From the NCBI GenBank assembly GCA_965659005.1, contig CBFHVG010000025.1, forward strand, positions 1 through 64,000: a stretch of 64,000 nt of DNA, written 5' to 3'. Source of the DNA: CAYPTY01 sp965659005. Lineage in GTDB: Bacteria; Bacteroidota; Rhodothermia; Balneolales; Balneolaceae. The position numbers were made by a program, and so were the translations under genes. Below are positions 34,816-44,292 of the stretch, one piece after another. Numbering within the stretch: the stretch's first letter is position 1; each line of letters begins with the position of its first letter. Under the pieces are notes generated by a model. The model saw only the letters and a program-made list of their open reading frames with translations, did no database searches and was not told the DNA's origin.

Positions 34816-35748
34816 ATGAAGGTATCCAACGAAATTAAAATTGGTATAACCGTGGTGATCGCCATTGTAGTGGCATATTTCGGCTTCCGGGTAATGAGAG
34901 ACGTTCCTCTATTCGCTTCTTCTAAAATCATTTATACTAAGTTTGATGATGTCACGGGTTTACTACCAGGAAATATTGTAGCTATTAAAGGATTCAAGGT
35001 TGGGTCCGTTAGTAAGATGGACTTCATTCAGGATGAAGACAGTACACTAGTGACACTAAACATTGATGAAGAAATTGATATTCCAGTTGGTTCTATTGCA
35101 ACTATTGTATCTCCAGGGCCAATTGGTGCTAAATACATTGAAATTGTGAAGTCAGATTCAGATGAATCCTACAAGAATGGTGATCAAATCACCGGTGTGT
35201 TTGGTTCAGGTATCCTGGAAGAATTTGCTGAAAAAGGTGAAGAACTCACTGATGATATAATTAGTACGATTAAGAATCTGGACACACTATTAGTTGGGGT
35301 GAACAACACCCTGGATGGAGATAGTCAGGAGAACATTAAATCTACCTTAAAGAATATTTCTGAAAGCACGGGTACTCTGGATGAGGTTATTCAAAAGAGT
35401 CAGGCTGATATAACTGATCTCATAAATTCAGTTAATAATGTGATGGCAGATCTGGATACACTGAGTGGTGATAACAGGGAAAACCTTAATAGTATTCTTG
35501 AGAGCCTTGAAAAGACAAGTTCAGAGCTTGAAATTCTAAGCTCGGAGTTAAATACAACATCAGTTACTCTGAATGATATTTTATTCAAAATAAATGAAGG
35601 TGAAGGCACATTTGGTAAAATGGTAAATGATTCTTCCCTTTATAATAACCTGGATAGTCTCACTTTCAATTTGAGTAAACTCATCAAAAATATTGATGAA
35701 AATCCGGGTCGTTATTTAAAGCACATGAAATTAGTTGATCTATTTTAA
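34816..35748 (+). CDS. mlaD: MlaD-type MCE-domain protein
   Basis: A 310-residue protein with an N-terminal membrane anchor (IKIGITVVIAIVVAYFGFRV), one MCE domain (TKFDDVTGLLPGNIVAIKGF, IVSPGPIGAKYIEIV), and a long helical, Ser/Asp/Leu-rich C-terminal half with weakly repeated units (for example LKNISESTGTLDEVIQKSQ). MCE proteins form hexameric lipid-binding rings. The ribosome site is strong (TAGGAGG, 10 bases before ATG). It completes the mlaEFD unit. Confidence 0.92.
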   Translation: MKVSNEIKIGITVVIAIVVAYFGFRVMRDVPLFASSKIIYTKFDDVTGLLPGNIVAIKGFKVGSVSKMDFIQDEDSTLVTLNIDEEIDIPVGSIATIVSPGPIGAKYIEIVKSDSDESYKNGDQITGVFGSGILEEFAEKGEELTDDIISTIKNLDTLLVGVNNTLDGDSQENIKSTLKNISESTGTLDEVIQKSQADITDLINSVNNVMADLDTLSGDNRENLNSILESLEKTSSELEILSSELNTTSVTLNDILFKINEGEGTFGKMVNDSSLYNNLDSLTFNLSKLIKNIDENPGRYLKHMKLVDLF

Positions 35749-35800
35749 TCATAGATAGGTTTTCTGCGTAAAGCAGCTTTAAATTCGTTGAATCTCGTTG

Positions 35801-35808
35801 TATATTTG
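35801..35808 (+). promoter_or_regulatory. Candidate -7 element of the PpiD-like gene
   Basis: TATATTTG matches the TAnnTTTG -7 box of Bacteroidota promoters, 65 bases before the ATG. A good -33 TTTG at the right distance is not evident (CTTTA at 35777-35781 is nearest). Confidence 0.4.
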
Positions 35809-35873
35809 CTCCCTTTCGCCAAAACCAACCTGGCGATGATTTATTAATAAGATTATAGAAAGAGGTTCCTTCC

Positions 35874-37649
35874 ATGGGAGTAATGCAAAAAATGCGAGAT
35901 GGTACGCCAATAGTATTGTGGCTGCTCATCATTTCATTCGGATTATTATGGGTACTATCCGATGTAAATTTCTTTGACGCCATCAGCGCAGGTCCAAGAT
36001 CATTAGGTTCAGTAAACGGTGAGCCGATCACAATTGAAGACTATAACAGTAGAATTCAATACTACAGCAATACATACACTCAGCAAACTGGTGGTTCAAT
36101 CAGCGCAGAGCAACGTGCTTTTTATGAAACACAAGCCTGGGAAGAGTTAGTTACATCCAGACTGCTTGAACAAAAAATGGATGAGCTTGGTATTACAGTT
36201 ACTGATCAGGAATTAATTGATATGGTAATGGGCCCTAATCCGGATCCATTTATTCAGCAGTATTTTGCAAATGAAGATGGAAGCATAAATCAAGAGGCTC
36301 TTCAAGTTGCTCTTGCCGCTGACGAGAACTCAGAAATTTGGATTGTCATTGAGGATCAGCTCAGACAAGGAAGACGCCAGCAAAAGTTAAACAATTTTAT
36401 TACAGCTGGTCTGCAAATCAGCGACTCTGAAGTGGAAGATTTCTACATCAGCAGTAACACAACAGCGGACGTTAGTTTTGTAAGATTCCCATACGCTGAT
36501 GTAACTAATGATGAAGTTGAGGTTACTGACGAGGACGTTCAGACTTATTACAGAGAGAATGCTGAAAACTTCAAGAAGGAAGAAAGCTATAGATTTAACT
36601 TTGTGACTTTCTCAATTCTGCCAACTGCTCAGGATACACAGAGAATCAAAACAGAGGTTCAAAATCTTATCCCTGAATTTGCGGCTGCAGCTAATGATTC
36701 ACTTTTCCTTGTTCAGAATGGTTCTACAACATTATACAATGAAACTACTGTTGATCGTAATGACATCAGAGAAGATTACGCTCCAGTAACCGGACTTTCA
36801 GTTGGTTCAGTAACCGAAATTATTCAAACGGGTGGTCGAGTAAGTATTTTGAAAAAGACCGCTCAAAGAGGATCCGAAATTTCCTTTGTTGTTTTTTCAC
36901 TGGACATAGTAGCTGATCCGTTTACTACGGTTAACAATCAATTCGAAAATGCGGATGATTTTCTGTACTACGCTCAGGAAAGTGGTTCCCTAGAAACTGA
37001 AGCAGAGCAAAGAGAAATTAATCTTCAATCAGGATTCGCAACAAAAGGTAATCCGTTTATCCCGGGATTAGGTAGCAGTCAACAAATTCTAAACTTCCTT
37101 GAAATTTCTGAGGAGGGTGACTTCTCTGAAGTTCTTGAATTAGCCAGCGATTTCGCAATTGTTCAGGTAACTGAAATTGAAGAAGAGGGAACACGTCCGT
37201 TGGATGAAGTGAGAGCTCAGATTGAGAACACTGTCCGAATTCAGAAAAGAAAAGACATTGTAAGAGCACGGGTTGAGACTTTACTGGAAACTTCATCAGA
37301 TCTATCGGCACTTGCATCAAATGCAGGTAAAGAAGTTCAAGAGTCACCAAATCAAAGACTTGATGCTTTAACACTTGTTGGTGGAGGTAGAGAACCAGAA
37401 GTAATTGGAGCTATCTTTGGCATGGAAGAGGATGTTATTTCAGGAGCGCTTACTGGTGAGACAGGTATTTATGTTGCTACAACATCTAATAAAAATGTAC
37501 CTGATGTTACATTGCTGGATGCGGCGACAATGGAACAACTTCGTCAACAGTTAACTCAGGAAAAGAATGCAGCATATCTTGCTGTGTGGCTTGAACAATT
37601 AAAAGAAGAAGCTTCGATCAAAGATAACCGATCAAGACTGCTTCAGTAA
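35874..37649 (+). CDS. PpiD/SurA-like peptidyl-prolyl isomerase family foldase
   Basis: A 591-residue membrane-anchored periplasmic protein. It has a single N-terminal transmembrane segment (PIVLWLLIISFGLLWVL), then the SurA-N-like chaperone part (SLGSVNGEPITIEDYNSRIQ, LLEQKMDELGITVTDQELID). The parvulin-like middle (~300-420) is weakly conserved; I could not place a confident catalytic set there. A C-terminal helical domain follows. This matches PpiD, which assists proteins leaving the Sec translocon. It ends at a strong intrinsic terminator and stands alone. Confidence 0.82.
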   Translation: MGVMQKMRDGTPIVLWLLIISFGLLWVLSDVNFFDAISAGPRSLGSVNGEPITIEDYNSRIQYYSNTYTQQTGGSISAEQRAFYETQAWEELVTSRLLEQKMDELGITVTDQELIDMVMGPNPDPFIQQYFANEDGSINQEALQVALAADENSEIWIVIEDQLRQGRRQQKLNNFITAGLQISDSEVEDFYISSNTTADVSFVRFPYADVTNDEVEVTDEDVQTYYRENAENFKKEESYRFNFVTFSILPTAQDTQRIKTEVQNLIPEFAAAANDSLFLVQNGSTTLYNETTVDRNDIREDYAPVTGLSVGSVTEIIQTGGRVSILKKTAQRGSEISFVVFSLDIVADPFTTVNNQFENADDFLYYAQESGSLETEAEQREINLQSGFATKGNPFIPGLGSSQQILNFLEISEEGDFSEVLELASDFAIVQVTEIEEEGTRPLDEVRAQIENTVRIQKRKDIVRARVETLLETSSDLSALASNAGKEVQESPNQRLDALTLVGGGREPEVIGAIFGMEEDVISGALTGETGIYVATTSNKNVPDVTLLDAATMEQLRQQLTQEKNAAYLAVWLEQLKEEASIKDNRSRLLQ

Positions 37650-37670
37650 TTTAGTAAGCATGAATTTGAA

Positions 37671-37703
37671 GGGTGAGCAGTTAATACTTCTCACCCTTTT
37701 TTT
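37671..37703 (+). terminator. Intrinsic terminator of the PpiD-like gene
   Basis: The perfect 7-bp stem GGGTGAG (37671-37677) / CTCACCC (37690-37696) is followed by seven T. Confidence 0.85.
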
Positions 37704-37740
37704 ATTGGGATGATTTAGACCGTTTCATAGTTTAGGTAAT

Positions 37741-38871
37741 ATGAGTTACGAATTCACATCTGCGATTGATCGAAAATGGATGACTCGAGCTATTGAGCTT
37801 GCTAAGAAAGGTATGGGTTCCGTTTCACCTAATCCTATGGTGGGTTGCGTTATTGTTTCGCAAGAAGGCGAGTTAATCGGAGAAGGGTACCATGAAAAGT
37901 ATGGTAAAGCTCACGCTGAAGTGAATGCCATTAACTCTGTAGAAGATGAAAAGTTGCTTGAAGGTGCATCCGTTTACGTTACTTTAGAGCCCTGTTCATT
38001 TCATGGCAAAACTCCACCATGTGCCCAAATGCTTGCAAAATTACCTATTAAAAGAGTGATCATAGGAGTTAAGGATCCAAATAATAAGGTAAACGGCAAA
38101 GGTATTCTTCAACTGGCATCTGCCGGTATTCAGGTTAAATCCGGTATTATGAAGAAGGAAACTGAGAAGTTGATAGAGTTCTTTTCTCATCATCAAACTT
38201 ATGGAAGACCATTTATTACTCTCAAAATTGCACAGACAGCAGATGGTTTCATAGCAGCGGCCGATGGTGATTCGCAATGGATAACAGGAAAAGAATCCAG
38301 AAAACAGGTTCATAAATGGAGAAGAGAATATGATGCTGTACTGGTAGGAAGAAGTACTGCATTTGTAGATAACCCTTCACTAACTGTAAGGCATGTTTCC
38401 GGTCGACAACCCAGAAGAGTTGTGATAGATGGACCTTACGAACTACCCAGAAACTTAAACTTGTTTTCAGATAAACATGAAGACAAGACTATCATCATCA
38501 CACATAATAAAGACAAAGCAGCTACTGATGCTGATCCTATGCTCAAAGTAATGCAGCATAATTACTTTCGTGGAGAGGTACTTGTGGTTCCTAAGCATGA
38601 AGGACATACTGATTTAAGACTGGCTTTTAAAAAGCTGGGTGAATTAGGAATTACTTCTGTATTGGTTGAAGGGGGTCGAGCCCTATCATCCACATTAATC
38701 AAAGAGGGCCTTGTTGATAAACTGGAATTGTTCATAGCTCCGAAAATGTTGGGTGCAGGAACAAGGTCAGTGATAGATATTGGCATTAATAAAATGTCAG
38801 AGATTGCCGAACTTAAAGATATCACCTGGACTCAAATAGGTGATGATATACTACTAACAGGATATTTCTAA
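37741..38871 (+). CDS. ribD: Bifunctional riboflavin deaminase/reductase RibD
   Basis: A 376-residue enzyme that deaminates and then reduces the pyrimidine intermediate of riboflavin synthesis. The deaminase zinc site is HAEVNAI with EPCSFHGKTPPCAQML; SPNPMVGCVIV precedes it. The reductase domain has LKIAQTADGFIA, WRREYDAVLVG and VLVEGGRALSSTLI. The stop and the next start share a base (TAATG), so it is coupled to riboflavin synthase. No FMN riboswitch is present in the short upstream gap. Confidence 0.95.
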   Translation: MSYEFTSAIDRKWMTRAIELAKKGMGSVSPNPMVGCVIVSQEGELIGEGYHEKYGKAHAEVNAINSVEDEKLLEGASVYVTLEPCSFHGKTPPCAQMLAKLPIKRVIIGVKDPNNKVNGKGILQLASAGIQVKSGIMKKETEKLIEFFSHHQTYGRPFITLKIAQTADGFIAAADGDSQWITGKESRKQVHKWRREYDAVLVGRSTAFVDNPSLTVRHVSGRQPRRVVIDGPYELPRNLNLFSDKHEDKTIIITHNKDKAATDADPMLKVMQHNYFRGEVLVVPKHEGHTDLRLAFKKLGELGITSVLVEGGRALSSTLIKEGLVDKLELFIAPKMLGAGTRSVIDIGINKMSEIAELKDITWTQIGDDILLTGYF

Positions 38872-39470
38872 TGTTTACAGGAATAATTTCAGAAATCGGG
38901 AAAGTACACACCATTACACCAATCGGGGATGGCTTACAATTTCAAATAGCATCATCATTTGCCGGCACTTGCCATGTTGATGAAAGTATAGCAATTAATG
39001 GTGTATGCCATACCGTTACTGCTTTTGATGAGGAAACATTTACCGTTCAGAGTGTGGCTGAAACTTTAAGGAAAACGTCGCTAGGCGAACTTGAAGTTGG
39101 AACCGGCGTTAATCTGGAACGGTCTCTCACTCTTCAAACAGGAATAGAAGGACACCTTGTTCAAGGGCATGTTGATACAACAGCTGTAATCACAGAAATC
39201 TTACAAGAAGGTTCAGACTGGTTATTTACTTTCGAATATGAAAAAGAATATCAGAATCTGATTGTTGGAAGAGGTTCAATCACTATAGATGGTATTAGCC
39301 TTACTGTTGCGCGAGATGAAGGTCAACGCTTCACTGTAGCTATTATCCCATACACATTCGAGCATACCAATCTGGGTAATAAAAAAGCAGGTGACAAAGT
39401 TAACCTCGAATTTGATGTTATTGGCAAGTACGTTATGAAGTATATGGCCAATCTCCACGGAGAGAAATAG
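38871..39470 (+). CDS. ribE: Riboflavin synthase alpha subunit
   Basis: A 199-residue trimeric enzyme that dismutates lumazine to riboflavin. It has two duplicated barrel domains: MFTGIISEIGKVHTI with SIAINGVCHTV, and GHLVQGHVDTTAVITEI with SITIDGISLTV. Length is standard. It overlaps ribD by one base. No ribAB or ribH is in the window. It converges with lptD one base apart. Confidence 0.95.
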   Translation: MFTGIISEIGKVHTITPIGDGLQFQIASSFAGTCHVDESIAINGVCHTVTAFDEETFTVQSVAETLRKTSLGELEVGTGVNLERSLTLQTGIEGHLVQGHVDTTAVITEILQEGSDWLFTFEYEKEYQNLIVGRGSITIDGISLTVARDEGQRFTVAIIPYTFEHTNLGNKKAGDKVNLEFDVIGKYVMKYMANLHGEK

Positions 39471-39471
39471 A

Positions 39472-42147
39472 TTACCTGTAGATAGTTGTACCTGTCGGTG
39501 AAGAGTTTCGCTCAAGGTTATTTAAGAGAGGTAATTTCTGGAATAGCGACTGTATTTGAGCACTATTTACCTGTAGCCTAAAGAAGTAGTATTGGAAATC
39601 TCCAAATGGATTGATCTGGAATGACAGGGTCCAGCATTCCATGATTCTTGTCAGATTAAACTGGGACGGAGTCAATTCCTGCTGAATGAAATCATATCCC
39701 AACCGGGTACTGAATGACCAGAGAGGTGTTAAATTGAAGGATATGTTATTCGCATTGAAAGTAGCTGATCTTCGGGGGCTATCATTAAATCGATAGTTCC
39801 ATTGATAATTGAAGTTCAATGTAACTGACCAGGGGTCTGCTCTGTTTATGATGGGTTCTTCAAAGAAGTAAGGATCAACCGGGTTAAAGTAAGCCTGATT
39901 GAAAGGATCATAAACCTTGCGGTATTTAGGAGTAGTTACTTTAACTCCTCGTCTTCCACCACTAAAAGATGTTCCGGCAGATAAATTTAAAGTCTGAAGT
40001 TGAGCAACTTTTCCACCATCAGCCCATAAAAACTGATCAAATTCTCTTCCCAATGAGTCTCTTTCATAAAAACTGAATGTTGCTGTAGCTCTGAAATTGA
40101 TCCCATTTACTACGGTTGAGCTCATGTTCGTTCTCAACTGCGATAGTTTCAGACTATCGGCTGCAAAGTTGTAACGTGCATTTGCAGATAAATCATCAAT
40201 CAGTCTTAGGTTTCGCTCTTTAACTTCGCCTGTTGTATCTCTATCCACCAGTTTAGTTTCAAAGATGTTTTGAATATTGAAGCTTAGAGCTTGTTGTTCA
40301 CCTCGGCCTGGACCTCCAAACACTTCCTGGTCAAATCGTGAGAATGATCTGGTATTACCGAGGCTATCGATCTGAACTTCATCATAGAAGCCCCAGACAT
40401 CCTCAGAGAAGTCGGGACGGTAAATATAGCTTACCGTGGGGCGAACTGTATGACGGAAGCCTTTAAGCCTTCCAATCGAACGATTCGAAATACCATAGAA
40501 GGTTGTATTCAAAGATAAGTTAGTGTTGAATTCCCGAGCCGTGAAAAAGCCTCGCTCTCTTTCTGTCTCCAGCTGATTTGTTGTGGTATTAAAGGTTCTC
40601 AATGTCTGAGTAGGATACCATAGTTCAGTGAAATTCAGGGATGCCGATGCATTTAGAAATTGACTTCCAAGAAGGTCGTTCAATCCAACAGAGCCCACTT
40701 GCTGGAATCCAAATCTGTAGTGGGCGTCATTTCCTGTAGCTTCCCTATAATCAGAAGGGCTAAAGAGAGCGTCGAAAAAGGATATTTTAGAAGAATCACC
40801 ATCAATTGGATTAAATCGAAAATCTGACCTGAAATTATTTCTATAAGTCAGGTTCAGACTTTCGTAGAATTTTTTCTTTCCCTGATTATTACCTGTAGAT
40901 CGTTGAAATGGGGATAATGCTTTTAAAGAGAATGTGGCATTTGGACCCGTAAGGGAGGTACTACTATTTGAAAAGTTTTGGGCTAGCTGAGTGTTAATAC
41001 CAAAGGAGTAGTTGCCATCCGGTTGACGGTAGTTATAACTCAGCTTAGAATTAGAAGTTAACTGGGCTCTATCGTCTATATCAAAACTGTTTCTTCTGAA
41101 ATAATCGGAGGTTCTTAGATCAATACTGGAAGAAATGCTTGAGTAGGGGGAGAACTTTTGATTATGAGTTAAGGCAATTCTTCTATTGGTAGTTTTTGTG
41201 AAATCGGCATCTGTTGATTCCAGCCCTCTTTCAATTGAATAGCCTAGTGTGATTCTCCCATCATAGGCATCTGTTTTTCGGTAATTAACGGTACCATTAG
41301 TAAAGAATGTACCAGATGTAAACATGTCTACAGAAGCTGTTGCAGCCAGGTAATCATTGAAATACTGAAACCAGCCCATGTTTTGTAAACCTATACCCCG
41401 AGTCGAAGTATTATTAAAAACATATGTTGGTGTGAGAAGTCCTGATTTTGTTTTCTGAATATCTGCAGGAACATATCCGAATGGAAAGATGAATGGATAT
41501 GGTATATCCAGAATGTAAAGTCTGGCATCACTGAAGAATATTTCATCCTGATCAACCACTTTCATTTTTCTGGCTTTGATATAGTAATAAAGATGATCGG
41601 CTGGGCAAGTTGAGTAAATGCCATCTTTGATAAAAACTTCAGATTCGCTCACATTTTTAACCTGAGTACCAATTAGATTACCATCCTGAATTTGCACAAA
41701 TGCACTTTCGAATTTTCCTTTTTGTGTCTGATAATTAAAAAGTATGCGTGTACTTTTTATTTCATCAATCTCTCGTTTTAAAACAGGATAACTGAGGGTA
41801 TCTTCAATATTAGAAGAGCGTGCTTCTACGGTGTTATCATCCAGGTTCAAAGAAATTTTGCCTGCATTTAGCTCCCCTTCTTCATGTGTAACCTGTGCAG
41901 AACCAAATAATACGCCCAGGCGCTTTCCTGTTAATCTGAAAATCAGGCTATCTGAACTTTGAAAACGAACAGCGTCTTTAATGTTCTCATTTCTGCTCCT
42001 GCTTTGTTTATTCGGAGAAGTGGCGGTACTCTGTTGTAAGGTTGTATCTGTTCTTACAGATGTCGAATCACTTTGCTGTGCTTTTATTTCAGAAGAAAAA
42101 AGAGCAGCAATTATCAGAAAACCGATAATTTTAGTGATTCTATGCAT
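39472..42147 (-). CDS. lptD: LPS-assembly outer-membrane protein LptD-like
   Basis: An 891-residue outer-membrane protein with a signal peptide (IIGFLIIAALFSSEIKAQ). An N-terminal OstA/LptA-like jellyroll (FGSAQVTHEEGELNAGKISL, DDNTVEARSS) is followed by a large barrel. YILDIPYPFIFPFGYVPADI, then TPTYVFNNTSTRGIGLQNMG, is characteristic of Bacteroidota LptD. It puts lipopolysaccharide into the outer leaflet with LptE, which is not seen here. It lies 11 bases downstream of the ROK-kinase gene on the same strand. Confidence 0.87.
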   Translation of the reverse strand: MHRITKIIGFLIIAALFSSEIKAQQSDSTSVRTDTTLQQSTATSPNKQSRSRNENIKDAVRFQSSDSLIFRLTGKRLGVLFGSAQVTHEEGELNAGKISLNLDDNTVEARSSNIEDTLSYPVLKREIDEIKSTRILFNYQTQKGKFESAFVQIQDGNLIGTQVKNVSESEVFIKDGIYSTCPADHLYYYIKARKMKVVDQDEIFFSDARLYILDIPYPFIFPFGYVPADIQKTKSGLLTPTYVFNNTSTRGIGLQNMGWFQYFNDYLAATASVDMFTSGTFFTNGTVNYRKTDAYDGRITLGYSIERGLESTDADFTKTTNRRIALTHNQKFSPYSSISSSIDLRTSDYFRRNSFDIDDRAQLTSNSKLSYNYRQPDGNYSFGINTQLAQNFSNSSTSLTGPNATFSLKALSPFQRSTGNNQGKKKFYESLNLTYRNNFRSDFRFNPIDGDSSKISFFDALFSPSDYREATGNDAHYRFGFQQVGSVGLNDLLGSQFLNASASLNFTELWYPTQTLRTFNTTTNQLETERERGFFTAREFNTNLSLNTTFYGISNRSIGRLKGFRHTVRPTVSYIYRPDFSEDVWGFYDEVQIDSLGNTRSFSRFDQEVFGGPGRGEQQALSFNIQNIFETKLVDRDTTGEVKERNLRLIDDLSANARYNFAADSLKLSQLRTNMSSTVVNGINFRATATFSFYERDSLGREFDQFLWADGGKVAQLQTLNLSAGTSFSGGRRGVKVTTPKYRKVYDPFNQAYFNPVDPYFFEEPIINRADPWSVTLNFNYQWNYRFNDSPRRSATFNANNISFNLTPLWSFSTRLGYDFIQQELTPSQFNLTRIMECWTLSFQINPFGDFQYYFFRLQVNSAQIQSLFQKLPLLNNLERNSSPTGTTIYR

Positions 42148-42158
42148 TGAGTCATTTT

Positions 42159-43109
42159 TCAGGAAAATGCTTCGAAAGCCAAGCTACCGGCACCCAGTAA
42201 CGCACTGTCGTTGCCAAGATCTTCACTCACAATTTCAAAATGTTCATGAAAAGGAGGCATCAGGTAACTGAGTGCTGCTTCTCGAGCAGGGTCAATAATC
42301 CAGTGTCCGGCTTTTGCTACGCCCCCGCTAATAACAAACTTTCGAATGTCCATCATGTGAACATAGTTCACAATGGCGTAACCTAAACGAGTACCGCTCT
42401 TTTTAAGTATCTCAATAGCAAGTTCATTGCCTTCATTTGCGGCTAAAGTGAGATCCAGCGGTTCCAGCTTTTCAAAATCTTTTTGAAATGAGGTGTAAAG
42501 AGGGTTTTCAGGGTGCTGCCTGATCAGATCGGCAGCATATCTGCTTAAAAATCTTTGGCCTAAGTAAGCTTCAATGGTTCCGCGTGTAGCTGAATTTGAA
42601 ATAGGTCCATGATAATCTATAATAACATGGCCAAGTTCAGCTGCCATGCCATAAGCACCCTTATAAAGCTTTCTGTCGTAAACGATACCACCACCAACAC
42701 CGGTTCCCAGAGTGATCATGATAAAGCTGTTATAGTCTTTAGCGCATCCAAAATGAGCTGATCCAAGGGCAGCAATATTGGCGTCATTTTCAATTTTACA
42801 GGGTAATCCTGTTCTTTCTTCAAGCTCTTTAGATACGTTTACAGTAATCCAACCAGGAAGGTTTGGTGGGCTCATTACTGTTGTTTGGTCCAAACTGACC
42901 ATTCCAGGAATACCCATCCCAATTCCCATGACATACTTATCAAATCTTGAAATAAGCTGTTTGCAAGTTCCGGCAATGCGGTCAAGAACATGGTCCTTAC
43001 CTAACTCGGCATTAGTTGGAACTGATATTTTATCCTGTATCCCGTCTTTTTTACTAATAATGGCGCATTTGATATTGGTCCCACCCAAATCAATTCCAAG
43101 TACGTACAT
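42159..43109 (-). CDS. ROK-family sugar kinase lacking the zinc cysteines
   Basis: A 316-residue ROK kinase, probably glucokinase-like. The ATP site is LGIDLGGTNIKCAII. The sugar/catalytic site has ENDANIAALGSAHFG and ITLGTGVGGGIVYD with the general-base Asp, plus ELGHVI. In most ROK proteins a CxCGxxGCxE zinc motif follows the His; here the equivalent is SNSATRGTIEAYLG, with all three Cys replaced and the Glu kept (about 42579-42634). It lies downstream of the FtsB-like gene. Substrate is unproven. Confidence 0.85.
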   Translation of the reverse strand: MYVLGIDLGGTNIKCAIISKKDGIQDKISVPTNAELGKDHVLDRIAGTCKQLISRFDKYVMGIGMGIPGMVSLDQTTVMSPPNLPGWITVNVSKELEERTGLPCKIENDANIAALGSAHFGCAKDYNSFIMITLGTGVGGGIVYDRKLYKGAYGMAAELGHVIIDYHGPISNSATRGTIEAYLGQRFLSRYAADLIRQHPENPLYTSFQKDFEKLEPLDLTLAANEGNELAIEILKKSGTRLGYAIVNYVHMMDIRKFVISGGVAKAGHWIIDPAREAALSYLMPPFHEHFEIVSEDLGNDSALLGAGSLAFEAFS

Positions 43110-43169
43110 ACCGTGCTATTTAGTTGCTAAATGTGCGATAAGATATGATCGAATTAAGCATGAAGCTAA

Positions 43170-43481
43170 TTAATCCTCACCCACTTTTTTGATTTTATAG
43201 ACCTTTTCTCCAGGCTTTCTCATGCCGTATTCTTCACGGGCGATTTTCTCCAGAAGAGCCGGATCATTTTCAAGATCCTCTATTCTTTGCTGGATTTCCA
43301 AAGCATCTCTGTTAAGAGCTTCAGTTTGTTCAATAAGCTCAACTTTTCTGCTCGCCATTTCCCATCTGGTTTTAATTGAATAAGTATCAATAAATGCAAA
43401 CCAAACAAAAACAAATGAACTGAGTACTAGTATAAGGAAGGACTTTTTCCACCGAAGGGGATTAAGAAACTCAAGATTCAT
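43170..43481 (-). CDS. FtsB/DivIC-family septum formation protein
   Basis: A 103-residue bitopic protein. A short basic N terminus leads to a membrane helix (SFLILVLSSFVFVWFAFI), then a coiled coil (EQTEALNRDALEIQQRIEDL), then IAREEYGMRKPGEKVYKI, the conserved FtsB/DivIC C-terminal pattern. It bridges other division proteins in the divisome. It is upstream of the ROK kinase. Confidence 0.85.
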   Translation of the reverse strand: MNLEFLNPLRWKKSFLILVLSSFVFVWFAFIDTYSIKTRWEMASRKVELIEQTEALNRDALEIQQRIEDLENDPALLEKIAREEYGMRKPGEKVYKIKKVGED

Positions 43482-43565
43482 AATGCAATAATTGTAGATG
43501 ATTTAAAGATGCTGTGAAAGAAAATACAGTAATTTGGCAAAAATTGATAATGGGCAGGTGAGATC

Positions 43566-43602
43566 AAAAAAAAACCCCATCCGAGGTCAATCGTCTGGGG
43601 TT
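43566..43602 (-). terminator. Intrinsic terminator after tRNA-Lys
   Basis: On the minus strand, AACCCCA (43602-43596) pairs with TGGGGTT (43579-43573), followed by a T-run of about nine. It lies 43 bases past the tRNA end. Confidence 0.7.
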
Positions 43603-43644
43603 GGTCAAGAGAGAGTCAATATGAACTTGGGTTTTTTCACCCAG

Positions 43645-43717
43645 TGAATCGGGAGGGGCTCGAACCCTCGACCCACGGCTTAAAAGGCCGTTGCTCTACC
43701 AACTGAGCTACCGATTC
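43645..43717 (-). tRNA. tRNA-Lys (anticodon TTT)
   Basis: A class I cloverleaf on the minus strand. The acceptor GAATCGG / CCGATTC pairs perfectly. The D-arm is GCTC...GAGC, the anticodon stem ACGGC/GCCGT with loop CTTTTAA gives TTT, and the T-arm GAGGG/CCCTC has loop TTCGAGC. The discriminator is A; CCA is not encoded. Confidence 0.96.
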
Positions 43718-43738
43718 GGTCACTTTTTTCAAAGACCC

Positions 43739-43771
43739 CAAATATACGGCTTATAGCCTGATATTTTCAAA
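43739..43771 (-). promoter_or_regulatory. Bacteroidota-type promoter of tRNA-Lys
   Basis: On the minus strand, TTTG (43771-43768) and TATATTTG (43746-43739) are 21 bases apart, a full match to the TTTG / TAnnTTTG consensus. It lies 22 bases before the tRNA. The rest of the 43482-43893 gap is AT-rich and shows nothing else I can name. Confidence 0.75.
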
Positions 43772-43893
43772 GAAAATTTAGTTTAAATTTAAATAGTCTT
43801 ATCGATTCTCTCTATTGCCAACAATGGTAAGTGTTGTGCATTTAAAACAACTTAAAACTATCTTAGTTCTAATTACAAAGCGAAGACTTAGCT

Positions 43894-44292
43894 ATGAGCA
43901 GTATTTTCACAAAGATAGTTGCAGGTGATATTCCATCATTCAAAATTGCTGAGGATGAACATCATTATGCATTCCTTGATATTAACCCTTCAGCAAAAGG
44001 GCATACACTTGTCATTCCAAAAGAAGAAGTGGATTACATTTTTGACCTGAGTGATGTGAGAGTTCAATCTTTAATGTTATTCGCTAAGAAGGTTGCGAAG
44101 GCTTTGGATCAAGTTTTAAACCCAATCAGAACAGGTGTCATAGTAGAAGGTATGGAAGTTCCTCATGCTCACATTCACTTAGTACCAATTTATACTCCAC
44201 ATCAGCCTTTTAGTCTTGGAAAGAAAGTTGAAATGACCTCTGAAGAGATGAAGAATCTTGCTGATCAAGTACATAAAGCATTCAAATCATGA
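43894..44292 (+). CDS. HIT-family nucleotide-binding protein
   Basis: A 132-residue histidine-triad hydrolase of the Hint type: FTKIVAGDIPSFKI at the start, LDINPSAKGHTLVIPKEEV, and the triad VPHAHIHLVPI (HxHxH). It hydrolyses adenosine phosphoramidates or similar compounds; the physiological substrate is unknown. The stop region overlaps the aroQ start by four bases (ATGA). Confidence 0.93.
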   Translation: MSSIFTKIVAGDIPSFKIAEDEHHYAFLDINPSAKGHTLVIPKEEVDYIFDLSDVRVQSLMLFAKKVAKALDQVLNPIRTGVIVEGMEVPHAHIHLVPIYTPHQPFSLGKKVEMTSEEMKNLADQVHKAFKS

